The notes beneath the pieces are model-generated. The model had not been told where the DNA came from, did not search any database, and saw nothing but the letters and a program-made list of their open reading frames with translations. From assembly GCA_937967425.1 (NCBI GenBank), contig CALBST010000425.1, positions 1 to 5,711 on the forward strand: a stretch of DNA of 5,711 nt. The letters are read 5' to 3'. Positions 1 to 5,230 of this stretch are shown in pieces (positions within the stretch are counted from its first letter, which is position 1; each line of letters begins with the position of its first letter). The position numbers were made by a program, and so were the translations under genes. The DNA is from an uncultured Caulobacteraceae bacterium. GTDB lineage: Bacteria > Pseudomonadota > Alphaproteobacteria > Caulobacterales > TH1-2.

Positions 1-377
1 AGCCGCCGCCGGATCCGGACGCTGCGGCGGAGGTTGGCGAGGTCGAGCCGCTTCCCCACACTTTGCCGCCTCCGGGCGCAGCGACGCCGCGCTATGTTGG
101 CCTTTGGGCAGCCACCGCCGAAGGCTGTTCGGAACCCGCGTGGCGCTTCGAAGAGCGCCGCATCACCACGCGCGGAGAGGTTTCCTGCGAGTTCCAGAAC
201 GTCACGCTTACGGACCGCGGCTACGACATTCGGGCTGAGTGCACCGCACAAGCGCCGCCGGAACCGCACAACATTCAGCTCACATTTGCCGAATCCGCGC
301 GCGCCATGATGATCACGGGCGGCCCGTGGCAATCTGGAACCGCATTGGTGTTTTGCGCCGCTTTATCCCCGCCCTAG
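1..377 (+). CDS. C-terminal part of a cysteine-containing, probably exported protein of unknown function (5' end outside window)
   Basis: The reading frame whose codons begin at base 3 is open from the window edge to the TAG at 375-377, giving about 124 residues of a longer protein. The first 30 or so are rich in Pro, Ala, Asp and Glu (PPPDPDAAAEVGEVEPLP) and look like a flexible linker. A compact domain follows, starting near YVGLWAATAEGC and ending at LVFCAALSPP. It has four cysteines (codons at 126, 186, 240 and 354), which would suit two disulfides in a periplasmic or secreted domain. I recognise this only as resembling small alphaproteobacterial domains with a Y-V/I-G-x-W-A-A start and cannot name a family. 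An ATG or alternative start inside the window is unlikely because the frame is open and coding-like upstream. The next gene starts 51 bp downstream. That this is coding is fairly sure; its function is unknown. Confidence 0.65.
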   Translation, partial: PPPDPDAAAEVGEVEPLPHTLPPPGAATPRYVGLWAATAEGCSEPAWRFEERRITTRGEVSCEFQNVTLTDRGYDIRAECTAQAPPEPHNIQLTFAESARAMMITGGPWQSGTALVFCAALSPP

Positions 378-397
378 CGGGAACTTCGCCCACCTAA

Positions 398-413
398 CGC
401 TGTTGTCACAGCG
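398..413 (+). promoter_or_regulatory. Perfect 6-bp hairpin just upstream of a strong ribosome binding site
   Basis: CGCTGT, a 4-base loop TGTC, and ACAGCG form a perfect inverted repeat in the 51-bp gap between the partial first gene and the small membrane protein gene. It ends 4 bases before the purine-rich AAAGGAGG at 416-423. No T-run follows, so it is not a typical intrinsic terminator. It could be an mRNA-stability or translation-control hairpin, a small operator, or chance. Confidence 0.35.
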
Positions 414-428
414 AGAAAGGAGGCGACC

Positions 429-617
429 ATGTTCAATTCCAACGAAAACCGCATCGGCGCCTTCGCGGGTCTGGTGGCGCTGGTCCTAGTCCTCGCCCTC
501 ACGGCCATGGCGTTCACCGCCCTTGAGCCGGGGCAGCGCGCGGCGCGCAGCGTCGATTGGGATATTTCGTTGCCGGAAGCGCCGCAGCTGGAGACCCTGC
601 CGACGTTCAGTTCTTAG
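429..617 (+). CDS. Small single-pass membrane protein, 62 residues, unknown function
   Basis: The ATG at 429 is preceded by AAAGGAGG (416-423), 5 bases away, one of the best ribosome binding sites in the window, which supports both the gene and this start. The protein begins with a short polar stretch (MFNSNENRIG), then a hydrophobic segment at about residues 11-31 (AFAGLVALVLVLALTAMAFT), then an acidic/proline C-terminal tail ending LPTFSS. This fits an N-terminal membrane anchor with a short tail, or an uncleaved signal-anchor; no clear lipobox or signal peptidase site is visible. It lies 51 bp after the first gene and 77 bp before the first TIR gene on the same strand, so co-transcription with either is possible. 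I do not recognise a family. Coding is likely from the start signal and the hydrophobic pattern; a link to the TIR genes is inference. Confidence 0.6.
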   Translation: MFNSNENRIGAFAGLVALVLVLALTAMAFTALEPGQRAARSVDWDISLPEAPQLETLPTFSS

Positions 618-694
618 CGGCTTTCGATTCTTAGCCGTCGCGCATCTGTGATGGCGTTGCTAGCCTCGCCGGACACGATTCAGCGGGGAACCTC
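618..694 (+). promoter_or_regulatory. 77-bp gap before the first TIR gene, with two GANTC sites
   Basis: The gap contains GATTC at 626-630 and again at 677-681. In alphaproteobacteria that have the CcrM methylase, GANTC is the methylated site and can affect promoter activity; whether this host has CcrM is not shown here. A GCGGGGA ribosome binding site (683-689) sits 5 bases before the ATG at 695. A weak inverted repeat (CGGCT 618-622, AGCCG 633-637) follows the previous stop codon without a T-run. I could not find a convincing -35/-10 pair. Confidence 0.25.
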
Positions 695-1075
695 ATGACC
701 GATGTCTTCATCTCATACGCGCGCGAGGATGGCGCGCAGGCGGAGCGCATCGCGCGAGGACTTGAGGCCATGGGCCTCAGCGTATTCTGGGACAACGAAA
801 TCCCGCCGGGGCAGACCTGGGCCGACTATATCGAAGGCAAGCTCAATCAGTGCAACGTCGCGGTTGTGCTCTGGAGTGAGCACTCGACGAAATCGCAATG
901 GGTGCGCGAGGAGGCGCGCATGGGGCGTAGCAAGCTCATCCCGGCGAAGCTCGACGTAGCCGAGGCTCCGTTTGGTTTTGGCGACGTGCAGGCCGCCGAC
1001 CTCAGCCAATGGGGCGGCGATTACAATCACCCGCAATGGGGCCGCTTCGCCAATGCGGTATTCGCGAAGGCGCGC
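695..1075 (+). repeat. TIR-coding segment, first copy of a diverged tandem duplication
   Basis: By hand count, 62 of the first 80 encoded residues are identical to those of the segment starting at 1747, offset by 1052 bp. The longest nearly exact DNA stretch is around TATTCTGGGACAACGAAAT, and WSEHSTKSQWVREEARMGR is identical in both proteins. Similarity stops in the linker, so only the TIR-coding part is shared. Confidence 0.75.
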
Positions 1076-1687
1076 GGGAGCGCAGCGGCGCAACAGGCCG
1101 CCGCACCGCAAGCGCCGCCACAACCGCAAGCCGGCGGCTGGCAAGCACTGCCTCCACCGCCGCCGCTGCACCATCAGTCGCAACAATCGCAAGGCGGCTG
1201 GCAAACGCCGCCGCCCAATCAGCAACAGGGCTGGAGTAGCGCTCAGGCGGGCGGCGCGGCGAGTTCGCCGATCGAATACATTCAGAAGTGCTTTCGCCTT
1301 TATATCGATGGCAAGGGCCGCGCACGGCGTGCCGAATACTGGTGGTGGGCGCTGTTTTCGGTCGTACTCTCGATCATCGCCGGCGTTGTGGACCTGTCGT
1401 TTGGAATGAACCCCTACACCGGCATGCCGAACTCGCAGATTGCTTCTGTGATCGTCGGTCTAGCTCTGCTGGCGCCGACGGTTTCGGTGATGTCCCGGCG
1501 ACTCCATGACTCCAATAAGAGCGGCTGGATCGCTGCCGCGCCGATTGCCTTGTCCATCGTGGGTGGCATGCTTGGCGTGGTGGGCGGTCTCCTCTCGCTG
1601 GTGGCGCTGGCGGCCATGATCGTAATCGGCGTCCTTCCGGGCACTGCTGGGCCAAACCAGTACGGGCCGGACCCAAAAGCGCCCTGA
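695..1687 (+). CDS. TIR domain protein fused to a C-terminal DUF805 membrane domain
   Basis: A 330-residue protein in three parts. Residues 1-127 are a TIR_2-type domain: MTDVFISYARED at the first strand, VFWDNEIPPG in the BB-loop region, and SQWVREEA, where Glu73 matches the catalytic glutamate of NAD-cleaving TIR domains (WVxxE, as in SARM1). Residues 128-190 are a Pro/Gln/Ala-rich linker with two GGWQ motifs (147-150 and 167-170). Residues 192-328 match DUF805, a membrane family of unknown function: GRARRAEYWWW (208-218), RRLHDSNKSGW (268-278), the end motif GTAGPNQYGPDP (316-327), and about four hydrophobic helices. The TIR domain would be cytoplasmic. GCGGGGA at 683-689 supports the ATG at 695. 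The second TIR gene follows after 59 bp. TIR domains can be NADases or protein-interaction modules; which applies here cannot be told. Compared with its neighbour it lacks two residues (Gly-Val) after Lys80. Confidence 0.9.
   Translation: MTDVFISYAREDGAQAERIARGLEAMGLSVFWDNEIPPGQTWADYIEGKLNQCNVAVVLWSEHSTKSQWVREEARMGRSKLIPAKLDVAEAPFGFGDVQAADLSQWGGDYNHPQWGRFANAVFAKARGSAAAQQAAAPQAPPQPQAGGWQALPPPPPLHHQSQQSQGGWQTPPPNQQQGWSSAQAGGAASSPIEYIQKCFRLYIDGKGRARRAEYWWWALFSVVLSIIAGVVDLSFGMNPYTGMPNSQIASVIVGLALLAPTVSVMSRRLHDSNKSGWIAAAPIALSIVGGMLGVVGGLLSLVALAAMIVIGVLPGTAGPNQYGPDPKAP
1133..1204 (+). repeat. Short direct repeat encoding Gly-Gly-Trp-Gln in the linker
   Basis: GGCGGCTGGCAA occurs at 1133-1144 and again at 1193-1204, exactly 60 bp apart and in frame, so it encodes GGWQ twice, 20 residues apart. 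Each is followed by a proline run (ALPPPPP and TPPP). This looks like expansion of a low-complexity linker by short duplication. Confidence 0.6.
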
Positions 1688-1736
1688 TTGCCGATTTGAA
1701 ACTTCAGCGGAGCGCCTGCTAGAACGCGGGCCTTCG

Positions 1737-1744
1737 AGGAGGGG
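1737..1744 (+). promoter_or_regulatory. Strong ribosome binding site of the second TIR gene
   Basis: AGGAGGGG lies 2 bases before the ATG at 1747 (4 bases when measured from the AGGAGG core). It is clearly stronger than the site of the first TIR gene (GCGGGGA), so in a shared transcript the second protein may be made in greater amounts. Confidence 0.6.
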
Positions 1745-1746
1745 AC

Positions 1747-2127
1747 ATGGCCGACGTATTTCTGTCTTACGCGCGCGAGGACACCGCGCGTGCGGAGCAA
1801 GTCGCCAATGGCCTAAAGGCCGCCGGCCTCGATGTATTCTGGGACAACGAAATTCCGCCCGGCACCACGTGGGCCGATTATATCGAAGGCAAGCTCACCC
1901 AGAGCAAAGCGTTGATCGTTCTGTGGAGCGAGCATTCGACGAAGTCGCAATGGGTGCGTGAAGAAGCACGTATGGGCCGCGACAAAGGCGTGCTGATCCC
2001 CGTGATGATCGACGCTTCGCAGCCGCCGTTCGGCTTCGGCGAGGTGCAAGCCGCCAATCTCGCGAATTGGAACGGCGAGGCCGATAACCCGAATTGGCGC
2101 CGCTTCATCGATGCAGTCACGCGCGCC
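1747..2127 (+). repeat. TIR-coding segment, second copy of a diverged tandem duplication
   Basis: This is the partner of the segment beginning at 695. It keeps the usual Gly-Val after Lys80 (DKGVLIP) where the first copy reads SKLIP. The downstream halves, PFGFGEVQAANLANW here and PFGFGDVQAADLSQW there, are also alike. Confidence 0.75.
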
Positions 2128-2790
2128 ACCAATTCGGAGCCGCGCCCGCAGCCGATGCCAGCGCCGCCAGGTGCGGTGCAGGCGCCGCCGCAGCCGCAGC
2201 CCGCGCCCTCGAAACAGGCGTGGAGCACGCCGCCGGCGCCGGCTGCGGAAAAGAAGGGCGTGCCGAAATGGGCGTGGATCGCCGGCGGAATCGTCGGCGT
2301 GCTTGTGGTGCTGGGCATTATCGGTTCGGTATTGCCGGAACAGCAGCAGCACGCCGTCTATACGCCGCCGCAGCAACAACCGCCCGCGGCCACCCAGCCG
2401 CCTGCCGGCGACCAAAACCCAAATCAAACGAACGCCAACCAGCTTCAGCAGATCACCGCAGCGCTTGCGCAGCAGGGCTTTCAAATGGTGGGCGAGCCGG
2501 TGACGGGCAGTATGCCTCAAGGCCAAGCCTCGAACGTGCCGGTGCAGATGAATGTCGGCTACGAGTTCCGCATCGTGGGCGTCTGCGACGCAGACTGTGG
2601 CAATCTCGATATGGTGATCTACGATGGCTACAACACAGCCATCGGCCACGATACGCTGGCCGATAGCCAACCCGTTGTTGGCGTGTTGCCGTCGTCGTCA
2701 GGAGTGTTCACGGCGCAAGTTCAGATGATCTCTTGCACTGTCGCGCCCTGTTATTTCGCCGTTGCGGCCTATGCGCGCCCGGCGAGATAA
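1747..2790 (+). CDS. TIR domain protein with one transmembrane helix and a four-cysteine C-terminal domain
   Basis: A 347-residue protein. Residues 1-127 are a TIR_2-type domain (MADVFLSYARED, VFWDNEIPPG, SQWVREEA with candidate catalytic Glu73). A Pro/Gln/Ala-rich linker follows to about 170. A transmembrane helix spans about 174-195 (WAWIAGGIVGVLVVLGIIG), preceded by Lys169, Lys170 and Lys174, which predicts the TIR side in the cytoplasm. A second Pro/Gln linker (197-230) leads to a domain at about 232-347 with YEFRIVGVCDADCGNLDMVIYD, DSQPVVGVLP, and CTVAPCYFAVA. Cys280/Cys284 and Cys330/Cys335 could form disulfides in the periplasm. This domain resembles bacterial pre-peptidase C-terminal (PPC)-like beta domains; that assignment is tentative. 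It is probably co-transcribed with the TIR-DUF805 gene 59 bp upstream, and its stop lies 4 bp from the stop of the convergent RHH gene. An outside-in sensor is a possible role; the sequence does not show a ligand. Confidence 0.9.
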   Translation: MADVFLSYAREDTARAEQVANGLKAAGLDVFWDNEIPPGTTWADYIEGKLTQSKALIVLWSEHSTKSQWVREEARMGRDKGVLIPVMIDASQPPFGFGEVQAANLANWNGEADNPNWRRFIDAVTRATNSEPRPQPMPAPPGAVQAPPQPQPAPSKQAWSTPPAPAAEKKGVPKWAWIAGGIVGVLVVLGIIGSVLPEQQQHAVYTPPQQQPPAATQPPAGDQNPNQTNANQLQQITAALAQQGFQMVGEPVTGSMPQGQASNVPVQMNVGYEFRIVGVCDADCGNLDMVIYDGYNTAIGHDTLADSQPVVGVLPSSSGVFTAQVQMISCTVAPCYFAVAAYARPAR

Positions 2791-2794
2791 CGAC

Positions 2795-3031
2795 CTAGTT
2801 CAATCGGTTTTCCAACACGAACACGCGAACCGCCGAAGCTAGCGATGCTTCCGGCGTATTCTTGCCGCGCCGTTCGTCGATCGATGCAATGAGCACCGGC
2901 AGCGTCATCGAGCGATCACGCGCGATACGTTCAAGCGCCGCCCAAAACTCTGCTTCCAGCGCCAGTGAAGTTCTGTGCCCGGCAATGCGCATGGAGCGCT
3001 TCTGCAAAGCGCCTTTAGTGTCAGTCGTCAT
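2795..3031 (-). CDS. Ribbon-helix-helix (RHH_4) domain protein, 78 residues
   Basis: From the ATG at 3031 the protein reads MTTDTKGALQKRSMRIAGHR and continues with TSLALEAEFWAALERIA, a Leu-rich middle, IDERRG, and SAVRVFVLENRLN. This matches the RHH_4 family of small alphaproteobacterial proteins, whose N-terminal beta strand (KRSMRIAGHRTS) and two helices form a ribbon-helix-helix dimer in relatives that bind DNA. Its own target is unknown. A longer reading from 3121 adds 30 residues but would run deep through the DUF4169 gene and has no family similarity, so the internal ATG is preferred. That ATG lies inside the end of the DUF4169 gene (11-bp overlap, ATGACGACTGA), which suggests translational coupling; no strong ribosome binding site is visible. 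Its stop is 4 bp from that of the second TIR gene, which runs the other way. Confidence 0.85.
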   Translation of the reverse strand: MTTDTKGALQKRSMRIAGHRTSLALEAEFWAALERIARDRSMTLPVLIASIDERRGKNTPEASLASAVRVFVLENRLN

Positions 3032-3209
3032 TTCTATCGCCACGTTTGTGTCCGTCGAGCTTTCGATCGGCGGCCTCCTGTTCGGCCTTGGACTGTTTCC
3101 GCTCGGCCTTTGTCCGCCCATGAGTTAATCGATTGGCGGCGGCTTCGGTTTCCGCGACCGCGCGCGCTTTCTGTTTGCGCGCACGCCTCAAGTTCACGAT
3201 CTCAGCCAT
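3021..3209 (-). CDS. DUF4169 family protein, 62 residues
   Basis: Starting at the ATG at 3209, the protein begins MAEIVNLRRARKQKARA, followed by an Ala/Glu/Arg-rich helix, GRTKAERKQSKAE, and LDGHKRGDRNDD. The MAEIVNLRRARK start and the GRTKAE and LDGHK motifs are characteristic of DUF4169, short and highly charged proteins of unknown function. It is probably soluble and largely helical. A start 12 codons upstream (3245) is possible but adds residues outside the family pattern. It lies downstream of fumC, and its last 11 bases contain the start of the RHH_4 gene. As I recall, these three genes occur together in other alphaproteobacteria; I cannot check that here. Family assignment is confident; function is unknown. 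Confidence 0.85.
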   Translation of the reverse strand: MAEIVNLRRARKQKARAVAETEAAANRLTHGRTKAERKQSKAEQEAADRKLDGHKRGDRNDD

Positions 3210-3396
3210 ATCTGTCTGATGTAGGCCGCTACCGGTGTTAAGCAATCGTTTTCGTTCGCATATAAACAGGCGACCGTGCGTCGCACGTCACGCGACGCGA
3301 ATGGAACCTGTGATCGCAAATCTGACGATCATGTAGTGACGTACGGCGCGAACTGTAATGTTGGGTTCGCTTCACGGGCGCGTGAGGTTTGTGTCG
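3210..3396 (-). promoter_or_regulatory. 187-bp gap between fumC and the DUF4169 gene, with inverted repeats
   Basis: The gap holds two structures. TCACG-GGCG-CGTGA (3372-3385), a perfect 5-bp stem, begins 11 bases after the fumC stop but has no U-run behind it on the minus strand, so it is at best a weak terminator. GCGTCGC and GCGACGC (3278-3284 and 3292-3298) pair across a 7-base loop, and the same area holds the 13-base palindrome CGTGCGTCGCACG (3275-3287). Next to it is an A+T-richer stretch with TATAA (3241-3270) that may hold a promoter for the DUF4169-RHH pair; I saw no clean -35/-10 pair. Confidence 0.3.
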
Positions 3397-4782
3397 TCAG
3401 CCTGGGCGGATCATTTTTTCCGGCCGCACGATGGCGTCGAAATCTTCCGCTGGAATTCCATCATTTATTGCTTCTTCACGCAGCGTCGTGCCGTTCTTGT
3501 GCGCAGTCTTGGCGATCTTTGCGGCGCGATCATAACCATATTTCGGCGCAAGCGCCGTCACCAGCATGAGCGAATTGCCGAGGCCCTTGGCGATGTTGTC
3601 TAGGCGCGGCTCGATGCCCACGACGCAATTATCGGTAAAGCTCACTACGCTGTCAGAGAGCAGTCTGACGCTCTGCAGGAAATTGTAGGCCATCACCGGG
3701 TTGAACACGTTGAGTTCGAAATGGCCCGAAGCGCCGGCGATTGTGATCGCAGTTTGATTTCCGAACACTTGCGCGCAGACTTGCGTCAAAGCCTCGCACT
3801 GTGTGGGGTTGACCTTGCCCGGCATGATTGACGACCCGGGCTCGTTTTCCGGCAGCATCAGCTCGCCCAGGCCGGAGCGTGGGCCTGAGCCCAGGAAGCG
3901 GATGTCGTTGGCGATCTTGAACAGCGATGCCGCCACCGTGTTGATCGCGCCGTGGCTGAACACCATCGCGTCGTGTGCGGCCAGCGCCTCGAACTTGTTC
4001 GGCGCCGATGTGAACTTCATCTGAGTAATGGCCGCTATCTTTTCCGCAACACGCTCGGCGAAGCCGACCGGCGCGTTCAGGCCGGTGCCGACCGCGGTGC
4101 CGCCCTGCGCCAGTTGCATCAGCATCGGCATCGTTTGCTGAATGCGGGTGATCCCGTTTTCGACTTGCGTCGCGTAGCCGGAGAATTCCTGACCTAGTGT
4201 AACCGGCGTTGCGTCCTGGGTGTGCGTGCGCCCGATCTTGATGATGTCCTTCCAGGCCTGGGCTTTGTCGTTCAGCGCATTGCGAAGCTTCTGGAGGGCG
4301 GGGATCAGCCGGTGCTCGATCTCTTCGGCGCAGGCAATGTGCATCGCCGTCGGAAAGGTATCATTCGACGATTGGCTCATGTTGACGTGATCGTTCGGAT
4401 GGACCGGCTTCTTCGAGCCCATCTCGCCGCCCAGCATCTCGATCGCGCGGTTCGATATCACTTCGTTAGCGTTCATGTTCGACTGGGTGCCGGAGCCCGT
4501 CTGCCAAACCGCCAGCGGGAAGTGCGCGTTGAGCTTGCCCTCAATCACTTCCTGCGCCGCCTTCACCACGGCCTCGCCGATCTCTGGCTTCAGCACGCCC
4601 AGTTCCATATTGGCTTCCGCCGCCGCGCGCTTCACGATCCCAAGTGCGCGCACGATCGGCGCAGGCATTTTCTCCTCGCCGATCTTGAAGTTCTGCAGCG
4701 AGCGTTGCGCCTGCGCGCCCCAATACTTGTCGCTCTCGACCTGGATCGGGCCAAACGTATCGGTTTCGGTGCGGGTAGACAT
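3397..4782 (-). CDS. fumC: Fumarate hydratase, class II
   Basis: A 461-residue, full-length class II fumarase, the iron-independent, homotetrameric, cytoplasmic enzyme that converts fumarate and water to L-malate in the TCA cycle. Family landmarks are in order: [15 protein letters not shown] (93-107), [17 protein letters not shown] (132-148), [10 protein letters not shown] (184-193) with His187 at the catalytic histidine position, and the fumarase/aspartase signature [11 protein letters not shown] (316-326) with the active-site serine in GSS and Lys323/Asn325 contacting substrate. The C-terminus ([14 protein letters not shown]) is the usual one. The [15 protein letters not shown] start at 4782 matches relatives, though the ribosome binding site is weak. 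The related enzymes aspartase and argininosuccinate lyase are less likely given the close match to FumC. It is divergent from the RusA gene and probably upstream of the DUF4169-RHH pair on one strand. Confidence 0.97.
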   Translation of the reverse strand: MSTRTETDTFGPIQVESDKYWGAQAQRSLQNFKIGEEKMPAPIVRALGIVKRAAAEANMELGVLKPEIGEAVVKAAQEVIEGKLNAHFPLAVWQTGSGTQSNMNANEVISNRAIEMLGGEMGSKKPVHPNDHVNMSQSSNDTFPTAMHIACAEEIEHRLIPALQKLRNALNDKAQAWKDIIKIGRTHTQDATPVTLGQEFSGYATQVENGITRIQQTMPMLMQLAQGGTAVGTGLNAPVGFAERVAEKIAAITQMKFTSAPNKFEALAAHDAMVFSHGAINTVAASLFKIANDIRFLGSGPRSGLGELMLPENEPGSSIMPGKVNPTQCEALTQVCAQVFGNQTAITIAGASGHFELNVFNPVMAYNFLQSVRLLSDSVVSFTDNCVVGIEPRLDNIAKGLGNSLMLVTALAPKYGYDRAAKIAKTAHKNGTTLREEAINDGIPAEDFDAIVRPEKMIRPG

Positions 4783-4814
4783 GGGGCGCTCGCTTGCTGA
4801 ATCTGCTGCCGCAG

Positions 4815-4843
4815 GGGATATGGGCGCCGATTGTGGCGATCAA
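4815..4843 (-). promoter_or_regulatory. fumC: Candidate sigma-70-like promoter for fumC
   Basis: On the minus strand TTGATC (4843-4838) and TATCCC (4820-4815) are separated by 17 bases, pointing at fumC, with a transcript start expected near 4808 and a leader of about 26 bases. The match is partial (4 of 6 and 3 of 6). A GAATC (GANTC) site at 4799-4803 lies in the leader. The region also carries the start of the divergent RusA gene if that begins at 4820. Confidence 0.3.
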
Positions 4844-4861
4844 GCCCGAAGGGTGTGGCAG

Positions 4862-5230
4862 ATGGCGTCGGACTGGACCGGGCGAGGCAAAGTCCGCGCC
4901 CGCGAGATCGCCGGCGGCGCCGAAATCGCCATCGATGGCATCACCACCCAGGCCCGCTACTACAAGCCGCTGGTCTATGAGTTCTTCCGAAAGGAATTTC
5001 TCATCCGCCCAAAGGGCGGTGAGTTCGAAGTCGAGCTTATCATGGAATATGTCGGCGAAACCCCGCGCCTCGATCTCGACAACCTCGCCAAAGCGCTGCT
5101 CGACGCTCTCAAGGGATATGTCTTCTTCGATGATAGCCAGATCGCAAAGCTTCTCTGCGAACGCCGCGCCGGTGAGCGCGACCGCATCACCGTGAAGGCG
5201 ACGCGGCGCGGTGTGCTAGAAGAAGCCTGA
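4862..5230 (+). CDS. RusA-family Holliday junction resolvase (endodeoxyribonuclease)
   Basis: From the ATG at 4862 the protein has 122 residues, close to the 120 of E. coli RusA. The diagnostic part is RLDLDNLAKALLDALKGYVF (69-88) followed by DDSQ. Asp71, Asp73 and Asp91 line up with RusA Asp70, Asp72 and Asp91, which bind the catalytic metal, and Lys77 with the conserved Lys. RusA dimers cut four-way DNA junctions; most relatives are phage or prophage genes. The N-terminal half (GGAEIAIDGITTQARYYKP) is less RusA-like. Start choice: AAGGG lies 8 bases before 4862, while an in-frame ATG at 4820 with AGGGGA just upstream would add 14 residues. The 4862 start gives normal length and leaves room for a fumC promoter, but 4820 is not excluded. 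Its TGA overlaps the next ATG by one base (TGATG), so the two genes are likely translated together. Confidence 0.8.
   Translation: MASDWTGRGKVRAREIAGGAEIAIDGITTQARYYKPLVYEFFRKEFLIRPKGGEFEVELIMEYVGETPRLDLDNLAKALLDALKGYVFFDDSQIAKLLCERRAGERDRITVKATRRGVLEEA

Noticed and set aside
618..637. Possible terminator hairpin after the small membrane gene (CGGCT/AGCCG)
   Set aside because: Only 5 bp of stem with a 10-base loop and no T-run; too weak to call.
1079..1266. CRISPR-like or minisatellite repeat in the CCG/CAA-rich stretch
   Set aside because: The pattern is codon bias of Pro, Gln and Ala in a coding linker; apart from one 12-base repeat there is no regular unit.
1813..2670. Long minus-strand frame (285 codons) opposite the second TIR gene
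   Set aside because: It is His/Arg/Leu-rich, has no recognisable domain, and mirrors the codon pattern of the real TIR gene; it is a shadow of a GC-rich gene.
695..2790. Thoeris or another named TIR defence system
   Set aside because: No ThsA-type SIR2/SLOG or Macro partner, no cyclase and no STING domain is present. The shared membrane architecture does not match a named system that I know.
3032..3121. Longer N-terminus for the RHH gene starting at 3121
   Set aside because: The extra 30 residues are out of frame over DUF4169 codons and show no family similarity. The MTTDTKG start matches relatives better.
4222..4800. Plus-strand frame of 192 codons antisense to fumC
   Set aside because: Arg/His/Leu-rich composition with no motif and fully inside a conserved enzyme gene on the other strand.
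4475..4861. Open plus-strand frame running from inside fumC into the RusA gene, giving a 251-residue reading
   Set aside because: The first 100 or so residues are antisense to well-conserved fumC codons and have no domain character. High GC keeps antisense frames open. RusA-like sequence and normal length begin near 4862.
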